Shown here: positions 1 through 12,654 of the stretch, piece after piece
Layout: every line of letters begins with the position of its first letter
How positions within the stretch are numbered: the stretch's first letter is position 1
From: Telmatactis stephensoni
Lineage: Eukaryota; Cnidaria; Anthozoa; Actiniaria; Isophelliidae
DNA: 64,000 nucleotides
Assembly: GCA_029948255.1 (NCBI GenBank)
Contig: JALIZF010001635.1
Span: 310,001 to 374,000, forward strand
Direction: 5' to 3'
The notes under the pieces: model-generated
The model's input: the letters and a program-made list of their open reading frames with translations, nothing else
Database searches by the model: none
What the model was told of the DNA's origin: nothing
Made by a program: the position numbers and the translations under genes

Positions 1-175
1 TAATAAATAGTACAATTTAGCAAAACGTAATATTTTGTGAATTTCGTTTAGAAGGTCATCAAAAGGGCCAAAATGTAAGTTTTCAAGATATCTTAAAATT
101 ATCTTCCAAAGAATAATCAAGTGTGATCAGAAGTTCGAAAATGAATGAATTAATAAACCAATCAAAACGGCATAC

Positions 176-3100
176 CAATAGAACGCCAACAGCAGGAGCA
201 ACAAAAGCCCAGATGAGCCCGTTGTCAATTGCAAGCCAGCATGCGGTCTTATCTCCATAGTAACCATAGCCTCGTAGTTGAGTGGCAGCCAATGAAATAC
301 CGACGATGACTACAGGAAAACCTGAAATAATAGAGTAGTGTTGCGATGGTTAAGATATTGCTTCGTGACAGCTAGACATAAATAAGATGTTGGCCTCAAC
401 ATTGATAACAGTTTTTGGACGACGGTTCAGACGGACCCAACGTTTTGTTGTATTTTGTTTTTGGCGTGCAAGTTCGTTTCCAGTCTCCCAAAGGTGTCAA
501 CTCACCCCATCCAAACAGCAAGAAAAACTTGACTTTGTCTTCAATTTCACCACCGATAACTTTTACTAACTTGTAGTAAAGGAGAATTCCTTCGCACAAC
601 ATCCAGGAGAACACAGCCAGTAGGAAATAATGCAGTAATACAGCAACGACTGTACAACCAATCTTGATTGATATGATAATGGAAGTGAATTAGTAAGAAA
701 AACCAATCACACACGACCCATACGGACACTGATATCTTGGAATTAATTTTGGATATGATTATGAGATCGTGTGTGCGTATTTCAAGACGTCCATAAAGAC
801 AATAAAGACCTACCTTGGCGCCACGTGCCGTTCCTTCTACTATGACGAGAAGACAAACCACAGCAATAGCCACGCATGTGTTGATTAGAATGATGGTTCG
901 TAGTCCTTTCAGAGTCCTCCAGAAAAACATTGTCACCAAGATAGTCAACAGGACACCAAACAACGAAATAGCACAACCTATGGTGGAAATTAACTCCAGA
1001 GCTTTGCGATGAGAATCTGGAATCTGAAATAGTAATGTACAAACAAATGATAGAGATGTAAGATGTAAGGAAAGAGATGTAAAATGTAAGAGACTTAGGA
1101 AAGATGTAAGAATTTGTTGATCTGTATATAGTCAATTGAAAAAACGTTGTCGGGTCTAAAAACATAGAACATAGAAGCTGAGACCAAAATGGTGCATGGG
1201 ATAGGTGAATAATCATATTCTGATTTATTCATCTACGTTGCAACCGATAAAAATTCGAAGCCAAATAAACGGCCGCCAACGCAGGCCCTGCATACGCTTT
1301 CAGCATTTTGCATCAAAGGCACAGCGTAAATGAATAAATCAGAATGTAATTATTCACATCCCAAGCACCATTTCGGTCTCAGCTTCTATGTTCTATGTTT
1401 TTAAACCCGACGATGTTTTTTCAATTGACTATATATGAATGAGCCACATCAGCTGGATTGAATTCAATTTAAGTAAACAGAGAAATCGAAGTGTGGCTGT
1501 ACCTCTACTCCATAAGGGTCCATGAGGGCTGCAAAAACTGTCAGATGGTCACATTCACAAGTTGTCACGTGACCGTTTGATTCACTAGTTACCAGGCTAC
1601 AACCGTCTGTAAACCAAGTACTTGGTAGCCCTTCTCTCCAAAACACACACGTTCTTGCTGTAGTTGGTTCAACGACCTAAAAACCAATACCTCAAATTTA
1701 ATCAGACGCTACTCTCTGTAAAATCCATTGGAATGGTTTTAGGTTATACCCTCTTATTCTTTACGACAATTTTGACTTTTCCCTTGAATTTTGCTGAGGG
1801 GTTTGGACGTACAACACTGGTGATCATGGTTGTATTAGATGGAAAAACGCTGTCTTCTCGGCTGCCTTGAGTGGTATTGGTGTCGTTTCTATGAAGTCGC
1901 ATTACTTCATTGAGGGTCTTGTATGCTAAAGAAACCACTTGGTGATCAGAGTCATTGACGAATACCTCTGCTGGTAAAATCAAAGAGCTTTCGAATTCCT
2001 GGTAATGGAACTTTAGCCCTGTCTTCTTTGCCTGGGTGATAAAGAAACTAGTTAGCACGTGTGGTGTGGCTTCAATTTCTTACAAGCAGTGTTCTTGTAT
2101 TCTAAACTCTGCTTGTGGGGAATGCCTTATTTGGCGGACATGCTATTTCTATACAAGCTTTATCGTGCATTGAGTTTTTCGCAGATTTGTGTCAGGACGT
2201 AGAAGAATCGTAGGATAAAAAATTCACGATGAAAGAAGCTGCAAATCGTTCTGGTTACAGGTAATGTGGTTGAAGTTTGCATTACTGGGTATACCAAGCT
2301 ACAGATCTTACAATATCACTGACTGGCGGAATTTGCTTTGAAAATAAAGGCAATATATAGGCCGATTGAGGCTTGTCATGGAAAATATACGACTTTAAAA
2401 TGTGCGCTGAAATCCGGATCCTTACGTTCTAGATTGAGACATTGACATTGAGAAGGTTGCGAGGTCTGCAATTACTTGAGGTACGATAATGTACAATTTC
2501 GATTTGTTCTCTTCTCGCACACACATTCTCTTGTTGTTTTGGACGTCATTTTTATGGTGTAATATCTGCGCACGCTCAGTACTAATATCCGCGATTCTGA
2601 CCTTATCAAAACATAGAAACTTAGAGTAAATGAGTATTGTGAAAGTTGTCGATTAGCGCGTGGACCGAAGTTTCAAATAGCTACTGAGATATATTTTTGG
2701 TATTCCAGACGATTATGCAACGCATTCATAGATAAAACACATGAAAATACAAATCATACTTGTAGAACCAGAAGAGTATTCAGTCTTGGCTTCTATAGGT
2801 TCGATGATTTTGAAATGGATCAATGTTCGTAGAAATAACTGTATTTTGGAGTAGCTTTGGCATGTGGTAATTACCACCGTAATAAGGCATAATGACGCAT
2901 GCTCCAAAGTGTGATTATCAAATATTACCCACAATACCTTATTTTGTTGACTAACTCGGTCCAGTCTCATGCCGATGTTTTTTGTTTTGATGATTTTGGA
3001 AACTGAGCCTGACATCTGATTGGTCAGTTGAAGACCGTAGCGATCAATAGTTGAGACCAATCGATTCCACATGGAATAAGAGGAATTATCCTGCAATTAG

Positions 3101-6100
3101 TTCATATAGATCAAATCGTGAAAAAACGTGCATAGTAGTGTTTTTTTCCTACAAGAAGATATGATTTAATGTAGAAAAATTCTCAGAATAAATGACAGTT
3201 ATTAAGAGCTAAATAAGTATAGAGGTAAAATTTCTTGCATTTCTTGCCTTTATTCCTGATATCACGATAATCATTCGGCCTAGTTGCACTTGAGGACGTT
3301 TGTATACTATATACTACATACTTTGAAGAGTTTCTTATTCACTGGATAAGATTATTAGAATTTACGCACGGAGAAGCGAGCGTTGTTCATTTTTACGCAA
3401 CAAGGCCGGAGAGCAGACTCTTTTGATTTTGCACAGCGTCGCATCTTTGTCAAAACTTGTTTCCATGTTACCTTTTCCAAGTGGTTTTCGTACTGTATCC
3501 AGCTTTCTTTATTCACAGGTTCTAGAATATTACTACAGAGCTGTAGAAATGTTTGCTGATCTTTGACAGAAGTAATGTTAATCTTATTTTTGACTTGGTT
3601 GTAGTTTACCAAGTTTGATAAGATCTTCACTATGACATCGATGTCTCTGCCATACAATCCTCCTTTCCTGGCCGACCTTGTGGCGTTTTCCAGTCGACGA
3701 AGTAGTCGACTTGCGTTGTATGCTGGTTTATAACGCATGGTAATGGCTTCAGCCTATGATGGTTAAGAAATCTAAGAACAACTGAAAATATCAACCGCAG
3801 TTTTAAAACTGCCTCGTTTTCTCTAGATTCTGGCAAGAAGGTTTGGTCAGGTTTGGATGCACTTCATAACCCTTATACCATAAAGAAAGTGATTCGAAAG
3901 TGAAAAATCTTACATGTAATGACAGAGGCATTTTATTGAACAGGAATAGCATTTTACAAGTGGCTTATTTCGAAATTCTCATGCTTTGTTTACAAAACGT
4001 AACTATGGGCCGGGTGCTCGCTGGATTTATCGGTCAAACATTGAGTCTTATTGTTTACAGAGTAGCTTTTCTACCTCTATTTTACTCTGAAACGGAAGTC
4101 TTTTCTAGGTTTTGGATGATTTTGCTTGATAGCTTCTAAATGCTCACTCAATAATTTGGTATCTTCATAAGTTATGCCAATTTTCAAAAATCTCTAGCAA
4201 CCGTAAGTAAATGTCCGCAAGAACAATAGGCATTCTACGCGATGAAGATATACAACAAAAATACCTGAAGAAGGAAATGTTTGAATTCAACGGATAAGCA
4301 TTTGCTAAGGTCGGGGTTCTTCCAAGTTGCCTTAGAACCAGATCCTTCTATACATTGTCTTGTAGCCTGGCCTACATTGAAATCGAAAAAGACTCAGTCA
4401 GCAAATCAAAGAGGAAAAGACACCAAATCAAAGAGACACAGTCATCAAATCAAAGGGGCAAAGTTACTGATCAATTCGGGGCAAAGTCAGCAAATCAAAG
4501 AGGCAAAGTCAGCATATCAAAGAGGCAAAGTCAGCAAATCAAAGAGGCAAAGTCAGCAAATCAAAGAGGCAAAGTCAGCAAATCAAAGAGGCAAAGTCAG
4601 CAAATCAAAGAGGCAAAGTCAGCATATCAAAGAGGCAAAGTCAGCAAATCAAAGAGGCAGTCGGCAAGCCCCAGTGGCAAAGTTAACATATCTGGAACAG
4701 CACGTCGGTGATTTTCAAAGTTAATAACGTCTTTCAAATGAATCGCAATAAAAAAGAAGAGGGTATGGTGTCCATTAATGTTTTCGGCTTTGGTCTCGAA
4801 CGTGGAGATGAATTCCTTTTTAAACAATAAGAACTCCATGATTTTTGTTTCCTATCAATTGTCATGACTGAGAGCAAAAAGGCGAACTTTTTTGAAAAGA
4901 TATCAAGGTTTTCTCACCAATGGCGTTTCCAGGACAACGCTTGACGTCAGTCACTCCTACTGCAGTAGATGTCCACTGGATATTGCTTGCTGATTGTTGA
5001 GGACATTTTGGAAAATCTTAAATGAAAAAAGAAATGTTTGCTGAGACACACAAGGGTCATACAAAACTGAGGAACCACCATCGGATATAGATATGCATAT
5101 CGAATACGGCGGTGATCCAATCCTGGGCTGAAAACTAGCGAAATATCATTCTTTCCAAGCAACAAATTAAAGAAAGCCTAAATAAAATCAGGCTTTGGAC
5201 GGGATCTAACAACTTGTGATGCTTTATATAATGATGAATCGACGCCTGCCAAAACGAAAAAATGGCTGTAGTCCTGGGCAGAAGTTTCTTAAAACAACTT
5301 CTGCGAGCATACCCTACTTACTTGGTTTCACGACGGTTAAATGAGCCAGTGGACTTTTCAATTTCACATCGAAACGCCATTCGTAAAGGCACTGATAAGT
5401 AAATGTCTGGATTGCTCCGGCATTACTGATACTAAGATTATCAAGGGTTTTACTAAGAGTTTCATTGTAATGACTACTGATAATTCTTGACTCGGGTCGT
5501 CCTTGTTCAACCAAAAGAAGTTTGAATTCCATTGGACTAGTTGTGTCTCCGCCGACCACTTGACAGGTAAAGGTTGCGGGCTCACCTGATGAATGAAACA
5601 TTTGATGGTTTTATGTTTTTTTGTGAAAACCCGATTAGCACTTATCTAGGATTCAAACCAAAAGTTTTCTGAAGAGTTAATCCTAGATTTAGCAGTTATT
5701 GGGCATTCAGAAACTCAGGCCTGATTAAATGCAGAGTAACGATAGTTACCTTCAGTTTCTGTCAAAGCCATTGGCTCAATCTCTATTTTTGGTTCTCCTA
5801 TTACCAACACAGATTCTGTACGACGACTTGTCCGATTAGCCTCCCTAAAAATAAAATTCAAGTGAAATGATATTTTCCCACCTAAACTAACATAATCGAA
5901 GACCTGGTTCCAGTTTCTCGAAGGCAGGGTTAGCGCTAGCGAATGCAAGAGTTAAGCTCGAGTTTAACGTGCGGATGTGTATTGTTGCGACCAGCGGCAT
6001 AGCAACCGTTTCGCTTGGTAGCGAGATAAGGCCTACTCCGAGCCCTAAAATCGACTAATATCGCTTAATATCGCCTAATATCGCCCAAGATCGCTCGCCC

Positions 6101-9100
6101 AAAAGCGCCTAAGAGCGCCACTCGAAATGGCTAAAATTTCCCAATATCGCCTAGTATCGTCCAAGATCGCCCAACTATGAATAACGGCGATTTTAGGGCC
6201 CGGGATAAGCCTGAGATAGTTTGTGATAATCATGATCATGTTAACTTGGATTTAGGGGTTAATATTTCGAAAATGTTTTCGAAAATATCATTTGTGATTT
6301 GCCATAAACTTTGTGTTTTACAGTAAGCTGTAATTTAATTGTACTTTTAAGGTCACGAATCTTCTTTAAACAGTTCGGAAGTTAGTTTGTGAAAAAGATG
6401 TCAATGTTCACCTAAAAATTTTCTTGAGTGCGCTTGAATACGAGTGTAGACAATCAGCAATAAAATTCTAATATATCTGCTATCAAAGAGAGTGCGACAT
6501 GTCAGATCGTGACGGTCCCTCAAATGAGACACGAATAAATAGTGACTTAGAAAGATTTCAAGCATTTGATACTAAGAAGCTCCTGGAAACGTTGTCAGAT
6601 TCGGCCGCACAGGAGGGCATATTCGATCATTTACGTTACCTGGTAATACAGTGGTAATCTCCATCATCAGTAATGGGGTCAAATCTACGAATGGTTAAAG
6701 CTGACACTTTTTGACCAGAGTAGTAGTCCAAACCGATTTTATGCCGAGCATCAGGCACCACAGGTACGCTATCTTTAAACCACTGATAATTCGCTTTGTG
6801 TGGGTTATGGCGTACGGCGTATTCCGATCCCAACGAACAATACATCGAAACGGTGGAACCAGCAGACGGGTGTCTTGATACTCCTCCTACAATCCTAGGC
6901 AATGGACGGTCTGTGGATAAAAGTATGAACTATGCACTGGATATCAATGTTTAGCCCCAGGGGGAGGTGAGGGGGCATCTATCCCCGGAAAATAGACATG
7001 ACCAATTCCTTGGAAAATCGAACGATCACCATAAAACATTTCGGTTTTAAAAGGGAAGAGCTTTTTCTCATTGTCCAAGTGTAGAGCCTTTGGATTTTGC
7101 CAAATGTCAAAGTCTCCGCCTGGATTAAGGAGGCTTCCTACATTTTTTTAGTGCTCGACTGGCTGTAGTTCTTACATGAAAGCACCCACAGTTATGACCT
7201 TTCGTTCACTTGCTACATAAGACTGAAGTTTTCAATGGTATGTGTTTTGTTTACATCGGGGTTACCATAGCGACGAAACGATGACGTCACCGTTTTAGAT
7301 TCCAAGCAATTTTACGCGTTTTTTGACCTAAACTTTTAAAACGACATAGGCGTTAATATTTAGGACTTTGGCTAGTAGCATACGAATTTTGGAGAAATTC
7401 GTATAAACAGATTTTGAAATATTCGAGGCGCAATTTTTTAACCCCCAAAATAACAATAAATTATCAGGTTTCGACTCATTAATTTTAAAAGCAAAGCAGC
7501 ATGACAACTATTCGACTGTCAATACGTTGCTCATATATCAGACTACTTTACGGCAAGTTGCCGGCGGGATGTCGGCTATTAGCGGGCTGATAATTTTTCA
7601 CATAATCGCGGCAAGTGGGCCAGCTCAGTTTAGGTCAGTTTAGTGAGCCAAAAAGGACATCGGTTTGCTTAGCGCGCATGAGCAGTTGGTTTTCTAGATT
7701 AAAACTTCATCCAGCCTGGGCTGGCCCGTCGCATGTAATACAGGGCTGAGATTGATCTCGGCAAACTTCAACCAGGCCAGCCCGCTTCATATATGAAGAT
7801 GCTATAAATCCATACTAACCACTGACAGTTATCTCAAAGCCTTTGGCATATATTTCATCCCTTGTATGTCCACGGCATTCATAATCACCATCATCGTCGA
7901 TTGTTATTGGACTAAAATGAAGTGTAACTCTATTCATATTCCCACCATCTGCATTACGAAAAGAAAAGTATAATAATATTGAAGTAATGCTCCGAGTAAG
8001 AACTAGAGGAGCTAACGGAAAGGAATGCAGAAAGTGTGTAAGAATATAGAAAATTCGAAGCCTATGTTAAACTTGATTTCCATATGGTCTCTAAGATCGT
8101 TGAAAATGTGTTCAGGATATCACTTCAAAAAACCACAGGGAGCCCAAGCTCGATATTAGAGAATAGGTGATATATACTTTTTATAGTAAATAGTGTCTAG
8201 CGACAAATCATCCTTCTCTTTTCCAAGATTTTGCAATGATCATATCTTTTATAGCAAATATCCCTTATTTTTGCTGCTTTATCTGCTATTTTTACTGTCT
8301 TTTTTGGCCGAGTTTCAGCGCCATTTGAAGCGCTTTTGGTCATTGCAAAATCATGAAAAAACAAAGGATGATTTGTCTCTATGCATTTACTATGAAAATG
8401 CAAATATCACCTATTCAAAGTCCATTTGAATTGGTAATATGGTCCCTGGGGATTGCAATAAATGAGAACACATGCTGTACTCCCTTCAGTTCATTCGAGT
8501 CACGACGAAGAACGGTTGGCGACCCACCATGCCCACCCACCCACCCACTCTAGCGAGTAAGTCAGTTAAGTTGCCCAATAACCCTTGTTGGCACTTCGCC
8601 TGGCTTTTGGCTGTTTCCAGGCCAGAGCGATTCCCCATACTTCATTATCATATTCATGAATAACAATACACAGGGAAGAATATTACACTACTTTGCACTG
8701 TTCTTACCTGGAGACGGGATGCTTTTAAAGCTATAGAAAGGACTGCGAGAACTCCTACCAATAAGGGGCACAAAGTATCCGCTACTGTTTCTTTTTACAA
8801 ACTCAAAATTTGTGAGCACTGCTTTGACAGGAATAACACAGGTAATATTCGCATTCTCATTAATGAGAAAATATGGGTGCTTGGGAAATACTTCTATCTG
8901 AGCGTCACCTGCGTAGAGAATAAAAGGTACTAAAGTCACTAAGCAAAGCGCTAAAGTCACTAAGCAAAGGGCTAAAGTCACTAAGCAAAGGGCTAAAATC
9001 ACTAAGCAAAGGGCTAAAGTCACTAAGCAAAGGGCTAAAGTCACTAAGCAAAGGGCTAAAATCACTAAGCAAAGGGCTAAAGTCACTAAGCAAAGGGCTA

Positions 9101-11326
9101 AAGTCACTAAGCAAAGGGCTAAAGTCACTAAGCAAAGGGCTAAAGTCACTAAGCAAAGGGCTTAAGTCACTAAGCAAAGGGCTAAAGTCACTAAGCAAAG
9201 GAGACTGAATTGAAAAATATCATATTTGATTATTTAGACCTGTTTTAAAAAGTTCTTTAACTAGTAGTTATGGACGATGCAAAATTGGGTATATGCAAAG
9301 CGATTTTGAAGACGCAATATTTTTTAATCTGTCTAACTAAAGTAAAAATAAACTACCAAAAATTAATTTTGTTTTGCTTCCGCCCTTCCCCGCTAGAACG
9401 TTTTCGCTACAACACATTCAGTGATACAATTAGCCATTTCCCAATCGAGTAGAGGATTGGGTAGTAGTTGAATATTTAATGTAATTAAGAAATAAACCCC
9501 ATAACATGAAACAGCGCATCAAAACTAAATACAGCTATTTCAAAAAATGGAATATACTGCATCCTGCATACTGAATAATGCATTCAAAGACCAATATGCC
9601 TTGGTAGTTATTCACAATGTATTCAGTATGTTTTGGAGGATGCATAGTGAAAATCCTCCAGAACAGCTATAACTAAGGCAAATGAGTGGCAAAACAACAA
9701 TGGAAACGATCAACAATGCCATTTGTAAGTCTTAAATTGCACTATTCAGTATGCAGAATTCAGTATTCAATGTTTTTTTGAGATGACGGAGTTTCATTAT
9801 ATTCTGTGGTCTGTGGAATATGGATTGTGTGACAGCCATTCAAATATGTGACAAATATAAAGAGGGGAAAAGTCTCCCTCCAAACCATGCATACATTCCC
9901 TTGTAATTTTAGAAATCTTTGAAAGGCAACTACTGTAGAAATATGATATGCAGCCAAATACCATCAAAATTTGGAATCTTGTAAAATTTGACTTCATGGG
10001 GGTTATTTAATATTCAAACTAGTACTCAGTCCGCTACTCGATTGGGAATAATATCAACCAATCAGGTTCGTTTTAAATTACTGCATGTTTTCTGTCTTTT
10101 TTCACTCGTTTGGAGGATGGCTGACTTTGTTTTTTATTAATGTTTGTAAAGGAGCGGAAAAATACAAAGAGTTAGCCGCAGTGTTATAATTAGGGTTATC
10201 CTACCTTCATTTAAACCGCGGGGCCTAAATCGACCAAATGTTTGAGGCATTTTAATTACGCATCAAAACCACTAGTTAACATCATCTTTTCTTTCTTATA
10301 GTAAAAATATGTAACATATTGGTATAATCTATTGTATAAAAACGCCTTGTAATCTTTTTATATCTTAATTCACAACACATTCTAATCATAAAAATGAAAT
10401 TAGTATATCAGTATATATACAAGTATATCTGAATGATCCAGATATATTCGTAAAGTTATATGCCCTATGTAATTGTAGTTAACTGTTGCCTAAATGAATT
10501 AATCAACATAAACAAAACTATTAGTATATTATAATATTAAATACAATTTATAAAACTAATAGTGTATTCCACAGATGTTTTCACAATCGAATTTGATTTT
10601 CCAAAACAACTTCCTTTTTTTCTAAGCTATTAGCAGTAAAACAGATCAACTACAATTTATTCATTGTGGTTGGATAAGTGGATATGAAGCCATATGTGAA
10701 CTTGTAAAAACAAGTTAACATAAATCTTTGTTGAACGTAACGGGTTCGTTTTTTCTTATGATTAAAAAGGAACTTGGCGATACAATTTCCTTTTGTTCTA
10801 TAACCCAGCCAAAAATGTTTTTCTTGCAGTGCATAACAGCCAAAAATGTTATGTGAACAATGTTATGTGGCAATGTGAACCTTCAATTTGAGGTGATAGT
10901 TTAGTCCACAGTTGACGTGCAATCAAGACGCTATTTCTTTAGAACAAACCACATGTCACGATGTCATTAAGTTAAGAAAAGTCTGAAATATCTGCCTTCT
11001 TTCAAAATAATTATCAAAACAAATGTTCTTTTTTTTTGTGGACAAATGTCGTCCTGTCTTCCTGTCTTCTTATGTCTTTCTGTCAAGAAAAGTCTAAAAT
11101 ATCTGCTTTCTTTCGAAATAATTCTCAAGACAAAAGTTTTTTTTTGTGAATAACCGTAAATGTTTATTCTAAATTTTCTTCGGTTTTATTTTATACTTGA
11201 GAAAGTATAAGATAAAAGTGAAGAAAAAGAGAAAGTGGCTTAATTACCTTGTGCAACTGAGGGATAGAAGGAAATGATGAAAAGCAATAAGTAAAATCCT
11301 TTCTTTAGCAGACTTAAGTCAGTCAT
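176..11326 (-). CDS. Adhesion GPCR with three Ig-like domains (3' end off window)
   Basis: A cell-surface receptor of adhesion GPCR (class B2) type. The exons I join are 11248-11326, 8708-8908, 7820-7948, 6640-6910, 5750-5844, 5322-5585, 4918-5016, 4265-4371, 3472-3753, 2938-3090, 1750-2031, 1503-1676, 814-1023, 506-662 and 176-321. All have AG/GT borders, and the phases agree throughout (883 residues in the window). Residues 1-26 are a signal peptide. Three Ig-like domains follow (about 27-345, with DDGDYEC and DDGDYHC motifs), then a hormone-receptor (HRM) domain (about 347-415), GAIN region (416-654), GPS (655-712, ending CECDHLTVF), TM1-2, TM3 and TM4-5. TM6-7 and the tail lie left of position 1. 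The start is ATG 11326, giving a hydrophobic leader of the same 79-nt length as in the paralogue at 25208. The ligand is unknown. Confidence 0.9.
1045..1112 (-). repeat. Short degenerate CTTACATCT repeats before TM1 exon
   Basis: In the transcribed direction, CTTACATCTTTCC and CTTACATTTTACATCT variants recur over about 65 nt. They end about 22 nt before the acceptor of the TM1-TM2 exon (1023). Weaker than the other arrays. Confidence 0.55.
1125..1436. mobile_element. MITE with about 100-bp inverted arms, in receptor intron
   Basis: Arms start TATATAGTCAATTGAAAAAAC and end with the inverse. They include a CATAGAAGCTGAGACC(G/A)AAATGG segment whose relatives recur near 56604, 58336 and 58509. 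It sits between the GPS and TM1 exons and is absent from the same intron of the paralogue. Confidence 0.75.
4394..4660 (-). repeat. 22-bp intronic minisatellite next to HRM exon acceptor
   Basis: About 12 head-to-tail copies, nearly perfect on the side away from the exon and degenerate towards it. In the transcribed direction the unit is pyrimidine-rich (GCCTCTTTGATTTGCTGACTTT contains 16 C/T of 22). The array ends about 20 nt before the acceptor at 4372-4373. Repeat peptides in frames across it are by-products of the 22-bp period. Confidence 0.9.
6039..6201. mobile_element. Small inverted-repeat element with AATATCGCC decamers
   Basis: The ends GGCCCTAAAATCG-like are inverted. The inside is a run of about ten degenerate TAATATCGCC / AAGATCGCC units. 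It lies in an intron between two Ig exons. Confidence 0.6.
8161..8416. mobile_element. Foldback MITE, GAATAGGTGATAT ends
   Basis: About 83 bp at each end are imperfect inverted copies, including GACAAATCATCCTT and GATTTTGCAATGA. Intronic in the left receptor. Confidence 0.72.
8420..8530 (+). repeat. Dispersed repeat, copy 1
   Basis: Shares TTTGAATTGGTAATATGGTC, CTGGGGATTGCA, CAGTTCATTCGAGT and CGACGAAGAACGGTTGGC with 43082-43195 in the same order and orientation. The class of element is unknown. Confidence 0.7.
8931..9205 (-). repeat. 21-bp intronic minisatellite next to first Ig exon
   Basis: About 13 near-perfect units (AAAGTCACTAAGCAAAGGGCT on the plus strand). It lies in intron 1 of the left receptor and ends about 20 nt from the acceptor at 8909-8910. 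Because 21 is a multiple of three, all frames stay open, giving false reading frames of seven-residue repeats. Confidence 0.92.
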
Positions 11327-11867
11327 GGTGTTACTGGCAAGCCATGTCTTTTTGCAGACTGCCGAGATCGAACTGTGTGATTACAGTACACAAGCATAGA
11401 TGAAGTCATTGAATCCTACGCGCGTTATGATTGGTTGAAACGTTTCGATGAATATTGTATAAAACAGATTACTTTCCATTTTTCCGTGGGTCTGTGTCTG
11501 AAATAAAAGATACACAGACGATGTCAAAGTGTGGTGAGAACAACACTCACGCCACTCAACTTCGTCTTGTGGTGTACTTTTTAGTTCTGACCACATTTTG
11601 ACGTCATCTGTGCATCTATTAGAGTACAGACGCACGGAAATTAAAAATGAAATTTGTTTAATTGTTAGAACTACTTAAAAAGAGCGTGTTGTATTAAATA
11701 AATAAATAAATAAACAAACAAACAAACAAATAAATAAATAAATAAATGATCTTTTACAGCAGATCCACATATATATAGTGACTATTCTTCTGCTGGCACT
11801 CACACTCACTATACCTCTACAATAAATATTTTGCACACATCGCTCAACTGACATGTTAATGTTTGCT

Positions 11868-12040
11868 GTGGGAGGAAAAACCGGAGAACCCGGAAAAAAA
11901 CCTCATGGCACATGGTAAAAAACAACAATCAAATAAACTCAATTCACATATTATCCAAGTACTCGACCTGCATGGGACTCGAACCCAGACCACAGCGGTG
12001 AAAGGCCGGTGCTCTCACCACTCGGCCAACCACTCCACCC
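11868..12040 (-). mobile_element. tRNA-derived SINE, family A copy 1
   Basis: The minus-strand head contains an A-box-like TGGCCGAGTGG and a B-box GGTTCGAGTCC, as in a tRNA-Glu-like sequence (CCTTTCACC anticodon loop). It is followed by a tail shared with 33015-33185. The anticodon stem does not pair properly, so it is not a working tRNA gene. Confidence 0.75.
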
Positions 12041-12654
12041 CACATAGTAAAATATACATTTTATGGTAAAACTGTTTATTACTCGTGCCCAGGCCTTTAG
12101 GCCGGGAACGAGTTATAAAATGCGAATGTTTCTTATTTTCCTATGTTCGTCTCCAGCGACCTCTGATTGGTTAAGAACGTAAAGACAATGCCCTTCATTC
12201 ATCACCTTTAAGCGACAGCGACCGCAAGCCGGGAACTTTAGGAATGCAAGATGGCCGACTTCAAAGAAAATAGCTTTCAGAGACAGGCCTTCCCTGCAGT
12301 GGAATAATGTAATTTGGGGCTTTTAACTCGAGATATACCTATATACTTATATGAGCTTCAGAATGGGCTGTTATTTTGAGCTTCATCTCCAATACTTTTA
12401 AGAAATATCGAATTCTAAATGGAGTACTTGAAAGGAAGCGGCCCGCGATAAAGACTATTTCCTACGGGCTGGGAATCTACGAATTTCTCATCCTGCATGT
12501 TGCTAAACAAACATACATAGGAGCAAGTCAATTATATTCCTCATTCAAGCATTCAAGAGATCTTGAGAGGTTTTTGTAGTGAACTTTGATTTAATATCGG
12601 AATGGCATGAAACTAGATTCCATTGACCTTGTATTTCGCGTTTGGTCACGTAAC

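Noticed and set aside
3355..3471. Coding continuation of the GAIN exon to a stop at 3355
   Set aside because: A GT donor after 3472 matches the exon end in the paralogue; the rest is intron read-through.
4281..4724. Long lysine/glutamine-rich reading frames
   Set aside because: They are the translation of the 22-bp minisatellite, open in several frames and located in an intron.
8688..9198. LALCLVT and LLSDFSP repeat proteins
   Set aside because: A 21-bp period keeps any frame open; the array is intronic. Only 8708-8908 of this stretch is a real exon.
11960..12037. tRNA gene
   Set aside because: The A and B boxes are present but the anticodon and acceptor stems do not pair; a second copy with the same tail shows it is a SINE.
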